A stretch of 5,970 bases of DNA from Chitinophagia bacterium (GTDB taxonomy: Bacteria; Bacteroidota; Bacteroidia; Chitinophagales; Chitinophagaceae), in the NCBI GenBank assembly GCA_010027295.1, contig RGVM01000183.1, forward strand, positions 1-5,970. Direction: 5' to 3'. Both the position numbers and the translations under genes were made by a program. This document shows positions 1-5,970 of the stretch, piece after piece. Every line of letters begins with the position of its first letter. Position 1 is the stretch's first letter. Under the pieces are notes generated by a model that searched no databases, was not told where the DNA came from, and was given only the letters and a program-made list of their open reading frames with translations.

Positions 1-1111
1 CATGGCCGCAGCGGCCGAAAGGCAGGCGAGGAATCGCATGATTGTCTCCGGATAGCGCAGTGGTGCCCGGGTCGGTGCTGTCGAGCTTCCCGGCGAGCGC
101 CGAGGACAACCCCGTCACTTGCGACTGGGCGACGGTGATGGCGTCGGTGCCGCCGCTGCCGTGGCTAGCGGCGTGGGCCGTCGGGGTGCGGGCGTTGGTC
201 AGTCTGGCGTCGGCCTCATAGACCGGAACCGAGTCGGCGCGGAACACGTCCAAGACGACCCACTGGGTGACGCTTGCGGCAGTGAGTGACGTGATGCGAG
301 CCACAAGGCTCGCGCCGAGTGAGTAGGTGGGCGCACCACCCGAGAAGGCGTAGGTTCCACCAGTGATGGTCAGGCTTGAGCCGGAATCGTTGGAGATCGT
401 CCACACGCGACCGTCTACGGTCGTGGTCGGCATTGTGATCGACGAGGCAGTGGCCGCAACGAGACGGGGAACTCCCGACAGCGTGGTGCCCGGGGTTGTC
501 ACCACCGACACGCCCGCCGTCTGGTACTGCGTGTGGTCGTCGTCGCCGAGGCCGGTGAGGGCGCCGTGGTCGGTGACGCCGCCGCTCGACGGCGCGAGCG
601 CGGCGACACGGGCCGGGAGGTAGGCGCCGGGCCGGTCGGGTTCGATCACCGGCACCCATTCGCCGCCGGTGTAGCGGTGCAGCGTGAGCGCCTGCGGGTC
701 GAAATCCGTGTCGCCGTCGGTCAGCGCCCACCACTCGTAACCGGCGACCCACACGCCGCCGGTGCCGCCCACCGGCACCGAGTTGAACGTCAGCGTCGAC
801 GGGTCGGTCCAGTCGGCGTCCGCGCTCGTCAGGTTCAGCTTCGCCTCACCGTTCAGGTACACGGTGAACTTGGTGCCGTCGTAGCCGAGGCCGAGCCGGT
901 CGCCGAAGCCCTGCAGCGGGACGATGACGTCGCGGATCAGGTTCGCCGCGCCGCTGACGTCGTAGCCGGCGAGGATGTGGCAGTGCAGCCCGTTGGTGCC
1001 GTCGTAGTCGGCATAGATGTGGCAGATGGGGCCGGAACCGACGTTGGTGGAGATGACGAGGTTCACCGAGTTGGTGCCGTCGGGTGCCACACCCAGCAGC
1101 GACAGCGAGCT
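1..1111 (-). other. Phage tail-fibre / minor-tail-protein-like segment (3' part of the open frame)
   Basis: Residues ~642-1011 of the minus-strand frame. In order: a beta-sandwich resembling LamG/concanavalin folds (~643-790), with DGTKFTVYLNGE at 719-730 (bases 845-880) and many short hydrophobic strands; DHGALTGLGDDDHTQY at 822-837 (bases 524-571), a motif common in tail fibres and minor tail proteins of phages; a Thr/Ser/Val-rich beta region (~838-940); RLTNARTPTAHAASHGSGG, then TDAI, at 944-966 (bases 137-205), a frequent linker in actinophage tail proteins; and VAQSQVTGLSSALAGKLDST towards the edge. PGTTLSGVPRL (848-858) recurs as PGTTALSGDNHAIPRL (989-1004), which suggests repeated modules. 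GC is very high (49 of 60 bases at 541-600, against 33 of 60 at 1741-1800 in the SusC part). Such proteins form virion tail tips or host-binding fibres. Assignment rests on recalled motifs, not a search. An actinobacterial phage is inferred from composition only. Confidence 0.7.
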
Positions 1112-3034
1112 ATTGTTGGCGAGGTCACGGCTCACCAGGTTGGTGATGCTGTAGAAGTTGGGCACCACCCATTCGGTGCCATTGGCCGTATTGCTGGAGT
1201 ACTTGTTCCGTTCGCTGTTGGCGCCGACCATAAGGTTAAGGCCGAGTTTGTCGCTCAGGAAACGCTCGTTGTAATTCATCAGCAGCTGCAGATTCAGCTT
1301 GCTCGAGTACTCCTTGCCGGAGCGGTAATACCCCAGGGGCGTGAACGCGTTGGTCTTCGGGACATAGTTGTACTCGCTGTAGTATATCGTGTTCAGGCCT
1401 GCCGTACCCTTGATGAACAGGTTCTTGAGGACGTTGACCTGTACGCTGGTACGGGCGATCCAACGCTTCTGGTCGTCGCGGTTGGCGATCTGATAGGAAG
1501 CGTAGTAGGGGTTGATGGCGGCAGGCACAGGGTTCCACTCCAACTCCCGGCCCGTATTCACGTTGATGCCTGGCCGGCTGGGGTCAGTCCCTGCCATGTT
1601 GCGGACGTCGACCACGTTGGCGGCGAGGTACACCGGCCAGGCCGCGTTCAACTCAGCATAGCCCACGTTGGGACGGTTGATACCCTGCACATCGTTGTAC
1701 TGTACGCTGCCCTCGACGATGATCATGTCGTTCGGGCCGAGCTTGCTCCGCGTGTTCAGGTTGATGGTCTTCCTCGAGAATTTGGAGTTGGGCTGCTGGT
1801 CCTTCGCATCCAGGTTGCTGAAGGAGAGTCGCATCTGGTTCTTGGAGTTGCCCGCCGTCATGGCGATGCTGTTCAGGAAGTTCTCACTGGGGCGATAGAA
1901 GTTCTTGATGTTGTCCTTGACATACACCGGCGAATAGGGACGGGCCACGCCATCGAACTGCAGGACCATCGAGCCGTCCATCTTGGCGCCGTAGGCGAGG
2001 CGGCCCGAACTGAGGGCCGCGGCGGCCGTAGCTGGCTTGACACCGTCGTTGCCCTGGCCGTACTCATACTGGTAGTTCGGGAAGATATAGGCCTGGCCCG
2101 TGTTATAGTCCATCGTATACTCCACGCCCACACCCTTCTGGGCGAGTCCCTTCTTCGTCGTGATCAGGATGACGCCGTTGGCCGCCTGGCTGCCGTAGAG
2201 GGCTGCGGCCGCCCCACCCTTCAACACGGACATGGTGGCGATGTCATCGGGGTTCAGGTTCGAGATGCCGTCCCCGCGGTCGACGTTCAACGCGGTCGAA
2301 GAGGTCACGGGGCCCCGGTTCTGGTTGTCGATCGGCATGCCGTCGACCACGTAGAGCGGTTGCTGGTTGCCGTTCAGCGAGGTGTTACCCCTCACCACGA
2401 CACGGCTCGACGAGCCCGCCCCCGCATTGGTCTGGATGGCATCCACACCCGCGATCTTGCCCGTCAGGGCACTGGCGATGTTGTTCATCCGGCCTTCCGT
2501 GAACTCCTTGCCCTTGACCTCCTGCACCGCATATCCCAGTCCACGCCTCACCTTGCTCACGCCGAGGGCCGTGACGACCACGTCCTCCAGGGAGCTTTGC
2601 GTGTTCTGCTGCATCACCACATCGAGCTTGGTCCTGCCGGCCGCCTGTACAGTCTGGCTGACATAGCCCATGTAGGTGAACACCAGGGTGGCTTTGCCCG
2701 AGGCCTTGATGGAATACCCACCCATGGCGTCCGTGATATAGCCCACTTTGGAACCGGTCACACTGACGGAGACGCCCATCAGAGGCTCACCCTGATCGTT
2801 CTTCACCTGGCCGGTGATGACCGTGTCGGCATAGGCCCTGATGGACTCGGTTCCCGCTGGCAGGCGGTCGGCCGCCCGTGCGGAAGGCCCCCCCAGGCCC
2901 GCCAGCAGGAAGGCTGACAGGAAAAGAATAGCCTGAAAATGAATGACATGCCTGCCCAGCCGGGTTAGGCTGCGGCCCCTGCCTACCTCCGGTTGCTGCA
3001 TGGGATGGAGGGGCATTCTCGTGAATTGCCTCAT
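2..3034 (-). CDS. SusC/RagA-family TonB-dependent receptor (N-terminal ~640 aa) continuing in frame into phage tail-fibre-like sequence; open at left edge
   Basis: SusC/RagA proteins are outer-membrane TonB-dependent importers of glycans or peptides that normally pair with a SusD lipoprotein. I translated from the ATG at 3034 and found no stop to the window edge (1,011 codons). Residues 1-34 form a long basic leader and 35-49 a hydrophobic signal core (AILFLSAFLLAGLGG), with probable cleavage near A54/A55. Residues ~70-150 are a carboxypeptidase-regulatory-like domain (DTVITGQVKNDQGEPLMGVS, then FTYMGYVSQT). A TonB-box-like VVVTALGV follows at ~151-158, then the plug, with VRGNTSLNGNQQPLYVVDG and the SusC signature at 269-296 (SVLKGGAAAALYGSQAANGV followed by ILITTKKG). 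Barrel strands continue to about VPNFYSITNLVSRDLANN (residue ~641). A complete SusC is usually about 950-1,100 aa, so some 350-400 barrel residues are missing, and residues ~642-1011 are unrelated tail-like sequence. In-frame ATGs at 3016 (M7) and 3001 (M12) are alternative starts closer to the signal core. There is no Shine-Dalgarno sequence. The SusC identity is secure; that this is one real gene is doubtful. Confidence 0.8.
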   Translation of the reverse strand, partial: MRQFTRMPLHPMQQPEVGRGRSLTRLGRHVIHFQAILFLSAFLLAGLGGPSARAADRLPAGTESIRAYADTVITGQVKNDQGEPLMGVSVSVTGSKVGYITDAMGGYSIKASGKATLVFTYMGYVSQTVQAAGRTKLDVVMQQNTQSSLEDVVVTALGVSKVRRGLGYAVQEVKGKEFTEGRMNNIASALTGKIAGVDAIQTNAGAGSSSRVVVRGNTSLNGNQQPLYVVDGMPIDNQNRGPVTSSTALNVDRGDGISNLNPDDIATMSVLKGGAAAALYGSQAANGVILITTKKGLAQKGVGVEYTMDYNTGQAYIFPNYQYEYGQGNDGVKPATAAAALSSGRLAYGAKMDGSMVLQFDGVARPYSPVYVKDNIKNFYRPSENFLNSIAMTAGNSKNQMRLSFSNLDAKDQQPNSKFSRKTINLNTRSKLGPNDMIIVEGSVQYNDVQGINRPNVGYAELNAAWPVYLAANVVDVRNMAGTDPSRPGINVNTGRELEWNPVPAAINPYYASYQIANRDDQKRWIARTSVQVNVLKNLFIKGTAGLNTIYYSEYNYVPKTNAFTPLGYYRSGKEYSSKLNLQLLMNYNERFLSDKLGLNLMVGANSERNKYSSNTANGTEWVVPNFYSITNLVSRDLANNSSLSLLGVAPDGTNSVNLVISTNVGSGPICHIYADYDGTNGLHCHILAGYDVSGAANLIRDVIVPLQGFGDRLGLGYDGTKFTVYLNGEAKLNLTSADADWTDPSTLTFNSVPVGGTGGVWVAGYEWWALTDGDTDFDPQALTLHRYTGGEWVPVIEPDRPGAYLPARVAALAPSSGGVTDHGALTGLGDDDHTQYQTAGVSVVTTPGTTLSGVPRLVAATASSITMPTTTVDGRVWTISNDSGSSLTITGGTYAFSGGAPTYSLGASLVARITSLTAASVTQWVVLDVFRADSVPVYEADARLTNARTPTAHAASHGSGGTDAITVAQSQVTGLSSALAGKLDSTDPGTTALSGDNHAIPRLPFGRCGH
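1085..1140. other. Probable chimeric junction between Bacteroidota SusC and phage-tail-like sequence
   Basis: On the minus strand the protein passes from typical SusC barrel sequence (GTEWVVPNFYSITNL) to tail-like beta-sandwich sequence (GVAPDGTNSVNLVIST) within about 15-20 residues, with no stop and no frame change. Codon choice and GC content also change here. No IS end, direct repeat or integrase site is visible at the boundary. The exact base cannot be fixed by eye, because VSRDLANNSSLSLL could belong to either side. A random same-strand join keeps frame one time in three, so frame continuity alone does not show a biological fusion. Confidence 0.6.
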
Positions 3035-3224
3035 GTGGAAGAATTAGGGGTTACATGAATGATACCATTAAACATAAGAGAATTATCCGAAAAATGAATA
3101 TTCTGCATCAAATTTTTGCGACGGGTCAATGGTCGCTATTCATGTGTAAAAGATTGATTATATGAACCCGAGGGGGCTTGTGGTACACAACTTTTTTCCA
3201 ACTTGCCGGCACAAATCCTGTTCC
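3035..3224. promoter_or_regulatory. AT-rich divergent intergenic region with candidate Bacteroidota promoter
   Basis: This spacer separates the divergent SusC-like and T9SS-protein genes, and bases ~3041-3160 are markedly AT-rich against GC-rich flanks. Bacteroidota promoters have a -33 TTTG-type box and a -7 TAnnTTTG box about 19 bp apart. On the plus strand, TTTG at 3115-3118 and TATTCATG at 3137-3144 (18 bp apart, two mismatches in the -7 box) are the best pair I see, giving a start near 3150. On the minus strand, TATGTTTA at 3076-3069 matches seven of eight bases of the -7 box but lacks a good -33 partner. A short inverted repeat, GCGAC/GTCGC (3118-3122 and 3132-3136), lies between the plus-strand boxes, and the palindrome GAATATTC is at 3096-3103. 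A promoter role is well supported by layout; the individual boxes are weak. Confidence 0.45.
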
Positions 3225-4481
3225 ATGCCCATCCGGATTTTCATGTGCCTGTGCACGACCCTCCTGTATGCCGGCATGACCCAGGCGCAGCCCATCCCCG
3301 GCTGTACCGACCGTGCCGCCAACAACTTCAACGCCGCGGCCACGGCCAACAATGGTACCTGCACTTACGATGCCATCACCCTCACGCCCACACTGAAGTT
3401 CCTGCACAACGACACCCTCAATGAAAACTCGGGCACGGTCTACTGGAACAGCTGGCTCTGGCACCATAACGACAACGGCGGACCCTTCCCATCCCACCTC
3501 TTCGCCACCGATACTGCAACCCGGACCATTCGCAGGATGATCGTACTGGGTACCGCACTGAGCTACCTGCCACAGGTCGACTGGGAGGACATCGCACAGG
3601 ACGACACCCATCTCTACGTCGGCGACTTCGGCAACAACGTCAACGGCGCGCGCACCGACCTGAAGATTTATAAACTCGCCAAGTCAGCCATCTCACCCAC
3701 ATCAGATAACGTCTTCGTTACGCCCGAAGTCATCTCGTTCCGATACCCCGACCAGGCTGTCAGTCCCACGCCCGTGGCCGTCAACACGACCGACTTCGAC
3801 TGCGAGGCCATGGTCGCCTACAACGGCAGGCTATACCTGTTCACCAAGCAGTACACGGGAGGCCAGACAGCCCTCTATGAACTCCCTAACACCGCAGGCA
3901 CCCACGTCGCCACCAAACTGGCTACACTGAACATCAACGGCCTTATCACCGGCGCCGACATCCTGCCCGACAGGCGCGTCATCGTACTCACCGGCTACAC
4001 CCTCACCCAGCAGCGATTCGCCTACCTACTCTACGACTTCACCGGCAACGCCTTCTTCGGCGGAAACAAGCGGAGGATCGGACTGCAAGGCATCGCGCAG
4101 ACCGAAGCCGTGGCATTCCTCAACAACAACCGCATCGTTATGGGCAGCGAGAAGGCCGCCTCCTTTCCGGCGCAGATGGAAGCCCTAGACCTGAGCGGCC
4201 TGCTGAAAGACTACTACGCCCTCGTGCCCCTCGCAAACATCAAAAAGGAGATGGAAGACATCCTTGTCTCCTGCCGGAACGGTTGGATGACCGTCACACA
4301 GAAAACCGGACAGAAGACTCAGGCGTCTATCTACACCTCCGATGGCAGGCTTTGCAGGAAAGTCACACTCACGGCCGCCCGTACCGATCTGCCGGTATCG
4401 GGATTATCCGCGGGGACCTATGTGTTGCGGGCCTCCCGGGCCGGAAAGATGCAGGCACTCCGTTTTGTGATCGGCAATTAA
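3225..4481 (+). CDS. Secreted beta-propeller-like protein with GCTD module and T9SS type A C-terminal sorting domain
   Basis: I prefer the ATG at 3225 (418 aa) because it gives a clean signal peptide, MPIRIFMCLCTTLLYAGMTQA, cleaved before QPIPG. An in-frame ATG at 3162 would add 21 residues that do not look coding, although its A/T-rich upstream is typical of Bacteroidota starts. Residues 26-48 are a GCTD...NNFNAAA...NGTCTY module with a cysteine pair (C27, C46), a short repeat common in Bacteroidota surface and secreted proteins. Residues ~70-349 contain repeated beta strands consistent with a propeller, with motifs WEDIAQDDTHLYVGDFGNN (119-137), DFDCEAMVAYNGRLYLFTKQ (190-209) and GLITGADILPDRR. 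Residues ~356-418 match the T9SS type A sorting domain (SIYTSDGRLCRK, then LPVSGLSAGTYVLRAS and a short hydrophobic end). It is probably exported by the Sec system and then by T9SS to the cell surface or medium. The propeller's substrate or enzymatic role is unknown; a weak resemblance to esterase/phytase-like propellers is an inference. Confidence 0.85.
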   Translation: MPIRIFMCLCTTLLYAGMTQAQPIPGCTDRAANNFNAAATANNGTCTYDAITLTPTLKFLHNDTLNENSGTVYWNSWLWHHNDNGGPFPSHLFATDTATRTIRRMIVLGTALSYLPQVDWEDIAQDDTHLYVGDFGNNVNGARTDLKIYKLAKSAISPTSDNVFVTPEVISFRYPDQAVSPTPVAVNTTDFDCEAMVAYNGRLYLFTKQYTGGQTALYELPNTAGTHVATKLATLNINGLITGADILPDRRVIVLTGYTLTQQRFAYLLYDFTGNAFFGGNKRRIGLQGIAQTEAVAFLNNNRIVMGSEKAASFPAQMEALDLSGLLKDYYALVPLANIKKEMEDILVSCRNGWMTVTQKTGQKTQASIYTSDGRLCRKVTLTAARTDLPVSGLSAGTYVLRASRAGKMQALRFVIGN

Positions 4482-4573
4482 GCCCCGTAGCGAAGATTGA
4501 GAGATCAGGTCTAAGCGGGATGTCGACTTGAGATAGGATAATTGTCTGATCGAGGATTTGCCTATTTTCAATC
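4482..4573. other. Intergenic spacer between T9SS protein and MmcQ/YjbR gene
   Basis: This 92-bp non-coding stretch is somewhat more AT-rich towards its 3' half. I see no hairpin followed by a T-run, and no convincing TAnnTTTG box. It may be an operon spacer or hold a weak promoter. Confidence 0.4.
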
Positions 4574-4921
4574 ATGTCCCTCGACCTTCTCCGCGACTAC
4601 GCCCTCGCCAAACCCGATGTGGAGGAAACCCTCCCCTTCGGACCCGACGTGCTCGTGTTCAAAGTATCCGGGAAAGTGTTCCTGCTCATACCGCTCGACA
4701 GCCACCCGCTGCAGTTCAACGCGAAATGCGACCCCGATCGCGCCCTCGAACTCCGTGAAGCCTACGCGTCCATCCTGCCGGGCTACCACATGAACAAGAC
4801 CCACTGGAACACCGTCATCCTCGATGGCAGCGTTCCCATCACACTGGTCAGGGAGCTGATCGACCACTCATACGAACTCGTGCGGCCGAAAGCCCTCAGG
4901 AAAAAGAATGCAGCCGACTGA
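4574..4921 (+). CDS. MmcQ/YjbR family protein
   Basis: This 115-residue protein matches the MmcQ/YjbR (DUF419) family in length and along its whole sequence. The N-terminal helix MSLDLLRDYALAKPDVEETL is followed by FGPDVLVFKVSGKVFLLI strands, then LQFNAKCDP, RALELREAY, and the diagnostic PGYHMNKTHWNTVILDG (residues ~69-85), ending in the helix LVRELIDHSYELV and a basic tail. The family has a compact double-wing alpha/beta fold related to CyaY. DNA binding has been proposed for it, but the cellular role is not established. It lies 92 bp downstream of the T9SS protein on the same strand. That gap shows no clear promoter or terminator, so co-transcription is possible. Its 3' end converges on the glycoside hydrolase gene, 56 bp away. 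The start is the only ATG that gives the complete family N-terminus, and there is no Shine-Dalgarno sequence. Confidence 0.9.
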   Translation: MSLDLLRDYALAKPDVEETLPFGPDVLVFKVSGKVFLLIPLDSHPLQFNAKCDPDRALELREAYASILPGYHMNKTHWNTVILDGSVPITLVRELIDHSYELVRPKALRKKNAAD

Positions 4922-4977
4922 CTGGCTCACTCCAACGCTCTCATTCGTTATCAACCACCCTTCCGCATCCCAGCACC
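4922..4977. other. Convergent intergenic gap, no terminator recognised
   Basis: This 56-bp gap lies between the convergent stops of the MmcQ/YjbR gene and the glycoside hydrolase gene. A bidirectional terminator would be expected here, but I find no stable inverted repeat with a flanking T-tract on either strand. Confidence 0.4.
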
Positions 4978-5970
4978 TCATTTGCCCTTCGTCAGCCGGC
5001 GGATCACCTCCACCTCCTCCGTCCGGTACGGCGTGCCATCCTTTCGGAAGACGTCGTGGAACCAGGTCTCCGGCTCCGAGCCGTCGGGCATGGGCTTGTC
5101 CCAGGCATAGATGGTGTTGCTCTTCCCAGCGACGAGTCCCCAGTTGATGGCGCCGACGTTGTATTTCTTCAGGACGGGCAGGCAGCCTTGGAAGGTGCTG
5201 TTGCGCGTCCGGGCCATGTACTCGGTGCAGATGAGCGGTCGGCCAAGCTGGCGCTTCGCCAGGATGTCCGCCTCGAGCTTCTCGGGGTTGCTGTAGTTGT
5301 GGAAGGTGATGACGTCGGAGCTCCGAGCGAGGAAATCGTTGTAGGTGGCATTGTCGTTCCAGATACCCGCGGAGAGCGGCTGCGAGGGCCTCACGAACCA
5401 GGCCCACTCGAAGACACGCTTCAGCAGCTCGTAGGAGCCGAGACCGTAGCCGCTGTTGCCGGGCTCGTTGTAGAGGTCCCACATGAGGATGCGCTTGTCG
5501 TCGCGGAAGGTGGAGAGGATGTCCTTGACATAGGCTTCCAGGACGCCCCAGCGCAGGGGGTTGTCATGCACCGAGATCTGCGGACTCCGCACCCAGCCGC
5601 TGTTGTGCACGCCAGGCTTCGGTTCGGGCTGCCTGCCCGGATAGGCGTAGGGGTTCCAGCAGTCGTCCAGGATCGTGAAGAGGATCCGGATGCGGTGCTT
5701 CGCGGCGATGGCGAGGAAGGCGTCCATCCGCTGCTTGAAGCCGGCGGGGTCGGTCTGCCAGGCGATGTCGTGCAGATAGACCCGCATCACGTTCATCCCG
5801 ATGGCGGCGGCCCACCCCAGCTCGCGGGAGAGGATGGCGGGGTCGAAGGTATCGGCCTGCCACATCTCGAGCTGGTTGATGGCGTTGCTTGGCAGGAAGT
5901 TGGCCCCGACCAGCCAGGGCTGCCGGGCATACCACGCGTTCGCCTGCTCGACACTCCAGACCCGCGGCTG
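4978..5970 (-). CDS. Clan GH-A (GH5-like) cellulase-family glycoside hydrolase, N-terminus beyond right edge
   Basis: The minus-strand frame is open from the right edge (5970) to a TGA at 4978-4980, giving 330 visible residues. An internal ATG at 5865 is not the true start, because conserved sequence precedes it (WSVEQANAWYARQPWLVGAN, then FLPSNAINQLEMW). The protein is a TIM-barrel retaining glycosidase. The probable acid/base Glu is in WDLYNEPGN (codon 5464-5466), and the probable nucleophile is in LICTEYMAR (codon 5221-5223). These sit 81 residues apart on strands beta-4 and beta-7, as expected for clan GH-A. Other active-site elements are RVYLHDIAW, ITFHNYSN and the aromatic NWGLVAGKSNTIYAWD. 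Bacteroidota relatives are often annotated as 1,4-beta-xylanase or cellulase-family glycosylhydrolase, but the substrate cannot be read from the sequence. A signal peptide, if present, is off the window. The C-terminus ends soon after the barrel (RRLTKGK), with no T9SS tail or binding module. Confidence 0.88.
   Translation of the reverse strand, partial: QPRVWSVEQANAWYARQPWLVGANFLPSNAINQLEMWQADTFDPAILSRELGWAAAIGMNVMRVYLHDIAWQTDPAGFKQRMDAFLAIAAKHRIRILFTILDDCWNPYAYPGRQPEPKPGVHNSGWVRSPQISVHDNPLRWGVLEAYVKDILSTFRDDKRILMWDLYNEPGNSGYGLGSYELLKRVFEWAWFVRPSQPLSAGIWNDNATYNDFLARSSDVITFHNYSNPEKLEADILAKRQLGRPLICTEYMARTRNSTFQGCLPVLKKYNVGAINWGLVAGKSNTIYAWDKPMPDGSEPETWFHDVFRKDGTPYRTEEVEVIRRLTKGK

Noticed and set aside
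216..752. A minus-strand open frame of 178 codons in the tail-like region.
   Set aside because: It is out of frame with the tail-like protein, its product is an Arg/His/Pro-rich low-complexity sequence, and the recognisable phage motifs all lie in the other frame.
1..1140. A prophage integrated into the susC gene.
   Set aside because: Integration would place an attachment site and usually integrase-end genes at the boundary, not the middle of a tail-fibre frame joined in phase. No att-like repeat or integrase is visible. The composition points to a phage of a different host group.
1085..1140. An insertion sequence or diversity-generating retroelement explaining the junction.
   Set aside because: No terminal inverted repeats, target duplication, reverse transcriptase or template-repeat/variable-repeat pair is visible in the window.
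533..2917. A 794-codon open frame on the plus strand spanning both the tail-like and SusC parts.
   Set aside because: It is codon-aligned antisense to the real minus-strand frame. It stays open because the sense gene rarely uses TTA, CTA or TCA. Its product is rich in Val, Arg, His and Asp with no recognisable domain, which is typical of an antisense shadow in GC-rich DNA.
3126..3611. A minus-strand open frame of 161 codons opposite the T9SS protein gene.
   Set aside because: It overlaps the signal peptide, GCTD module and WEDIA region of a well-supported plus-strand gene and has no domain of its own.
4868..5482. A minus-strand open frame of 204 codons overlapping the glycoside hydrolase.
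   Set aside because: It is a frame-shifted shadow of the hydrolase. The catalytic motifs NEPG and TEY are in the other frame.
1..5970. tRNA, rRNA, CRISPR arrays or riboswitches.
   Set aside because: I saw no tRNA-like cloverleaf, rRNA conserved stretches, regularly spaced direct repeats or recognisable riboswitch cores on either strand.

Overview
The window looks like assembled metagenomic or draft-genome DNA. About four fifths of it (roughly 1,110-5,970) is from a GC-rich member of the Bacteroidota, most likely Chitinophagaceae-like. The evidence is a SusC/RagA TonB-dependent receptor with its signature plug region, a secreted protein with a GCTD-type module and a type IX secretion (T9SS) C-terminal sorting domain, gene starts without Shine-Dalgarno sequences, and an AT-rich divergent promoter region. 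The leftmost ~1.1 kb reads quite differently. It encodes modular tail-fibre or minor-tail-protein sequence of the kind found in phages of GC-rich hosts such as actinobacteria.

Layout, left to right. (1) One minus-strand reading frame is open without a stop from an ATG at 3034 to the left edge (1,011 codons). Its first ~640 residues are a SusC/RagA receptor: signal peptide, carboxypeptidase-regulatory-like domain, TonB plug, and the first part of the barrel. Its last ~370 residues are phage-tail-like: a LamG/concanavalin-like sandwich, a DHGALTGLGDDDHTQY motif, beta-rich repeats, and an ARTPTAHAASHGSGG-type linker. The change falls near 1085-1140. (2) An AT-rich divergent spacer of about 130-190 bp lies between this gene and the next. 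(3) On the plus strand is a T9SS-exported beta-propeller-like protein (3225-4481). (4) Next on the plus strand is a small MmcQ/YjbR-family protein (4574-4921). (5) Convergent to it, on the minus strand and running off the right edge, is a clan GH-A (GH5-like) glycoside hydrolase with both catalytic glutamates visible.

The Bacteroidota part fits a polysaccharide- or debris-using lifestyle: an outer-membrane importer, a T9SS-secreted protein and a glycoside hydrolase. No SusD partner is visible, because the receptor's 3' half is replaced by the tail-like sequence, so a polysaccharide utilisation locus is suggested but not shown.

The main item to check is the in-frame SusC-to-tail-fibre junction. 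It is either an assembly or recombination chimera (my favoured reading) or a real and very unusual fusion. The rest of the window is recognisable, ordinary gene content.
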